The position numbers and the translations under genes were made by a program. This document shows positions 5,796-5,808 of a stretch of 5,808 nt of DNA, piece by piece. This DNA is from DYGX01 sp035325905. GTDB lineage: Bacteria; Chloroflexota; Anaerolineae; Aggregatilineales; Aggregatilineaceae. Under the pieces are notes generated by a model. That model was not told the origin of the DNA. It made no database searches and saw nothing but the letters and a program-made list of their open reading frames with translations. How positions within the stretch are numbered: position 1 is the stretch's first letter; each line of letters starts with the position of its first letter. Location: the NCBI GenBank assembly GCA_035325905.1, contig DAOKYY010000147.1:1-5808 (forward strand), read 5' to 3'.

Positions 5796-5808
5796 GGCTG
5801 ACCTCACC

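Noticed and set aside
5721..5807. N-terminal extension of the DinB-like frame to the window edge
   Set aside because: A good Shine-Dalgarno precedes the ATG at 5720, family homology begins there, and the extension has no recognisable content.

Overview
The window is GC-rich DNA with strong G/C preference at third codon positions, and looks like an ordinary chromosomal segment. The best guess for the host is a member of the Chloroflexota, probably Anaerolineae-like. This rests on the character of the Rho protein and on a membrane glycosyltransferase carrying the C-terminal beta-rich domain common in that phylum. It is inference from family knowledge, not proof.

Plus-strand left part (59-2874). 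cdsA, phosphatidate cytidylyltransferase, is complete and carries the full family signature near its C-terminus. Its last 16 bases overlap the start of a large polytopic membrane protein of the GT-C/TMTC-like glycosyltransferase type. The pair looks like the end of an envelope-biogenesis operon whose upstream part lies outside the window.

Centre (2875-4490). A 281-base spacer leads into rho, which encodes a complete 422-residue transcription terminator with all catalytic motifs. The spacer is lower in GC, C-rich over G in its first half, and has candidate promoters. It ends in a hairpin whose 3' arm covers part of the rho ribosome binding site. Two short overlapping reading frames run through it up to 2 bases before the rho start. 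A clear Rho-independent terminator follows rho.

Right part (4491-5808). A non-coding stretch holds a small perfect hairpin and a degenerate 7-base tandem repeat. Beyond it, on the minus strand, lies a two-gene operon. A DinB/DfsB-type four-helix-bundle protein is followed, with its stop and the next start sharing one base (TAATG), by an AlkA/Mag-type DNA-3-methyladenine glycosylase. rho and this operon converge on the repeat-bearing spacer.

No clearly new defence, mobile or RNA system is visible. The most promising items for a second look are the rho leader (possible autoregulation and SD occlusion), the coupled DinB-glycosylase pair, and the repeat in the convergent spacer.
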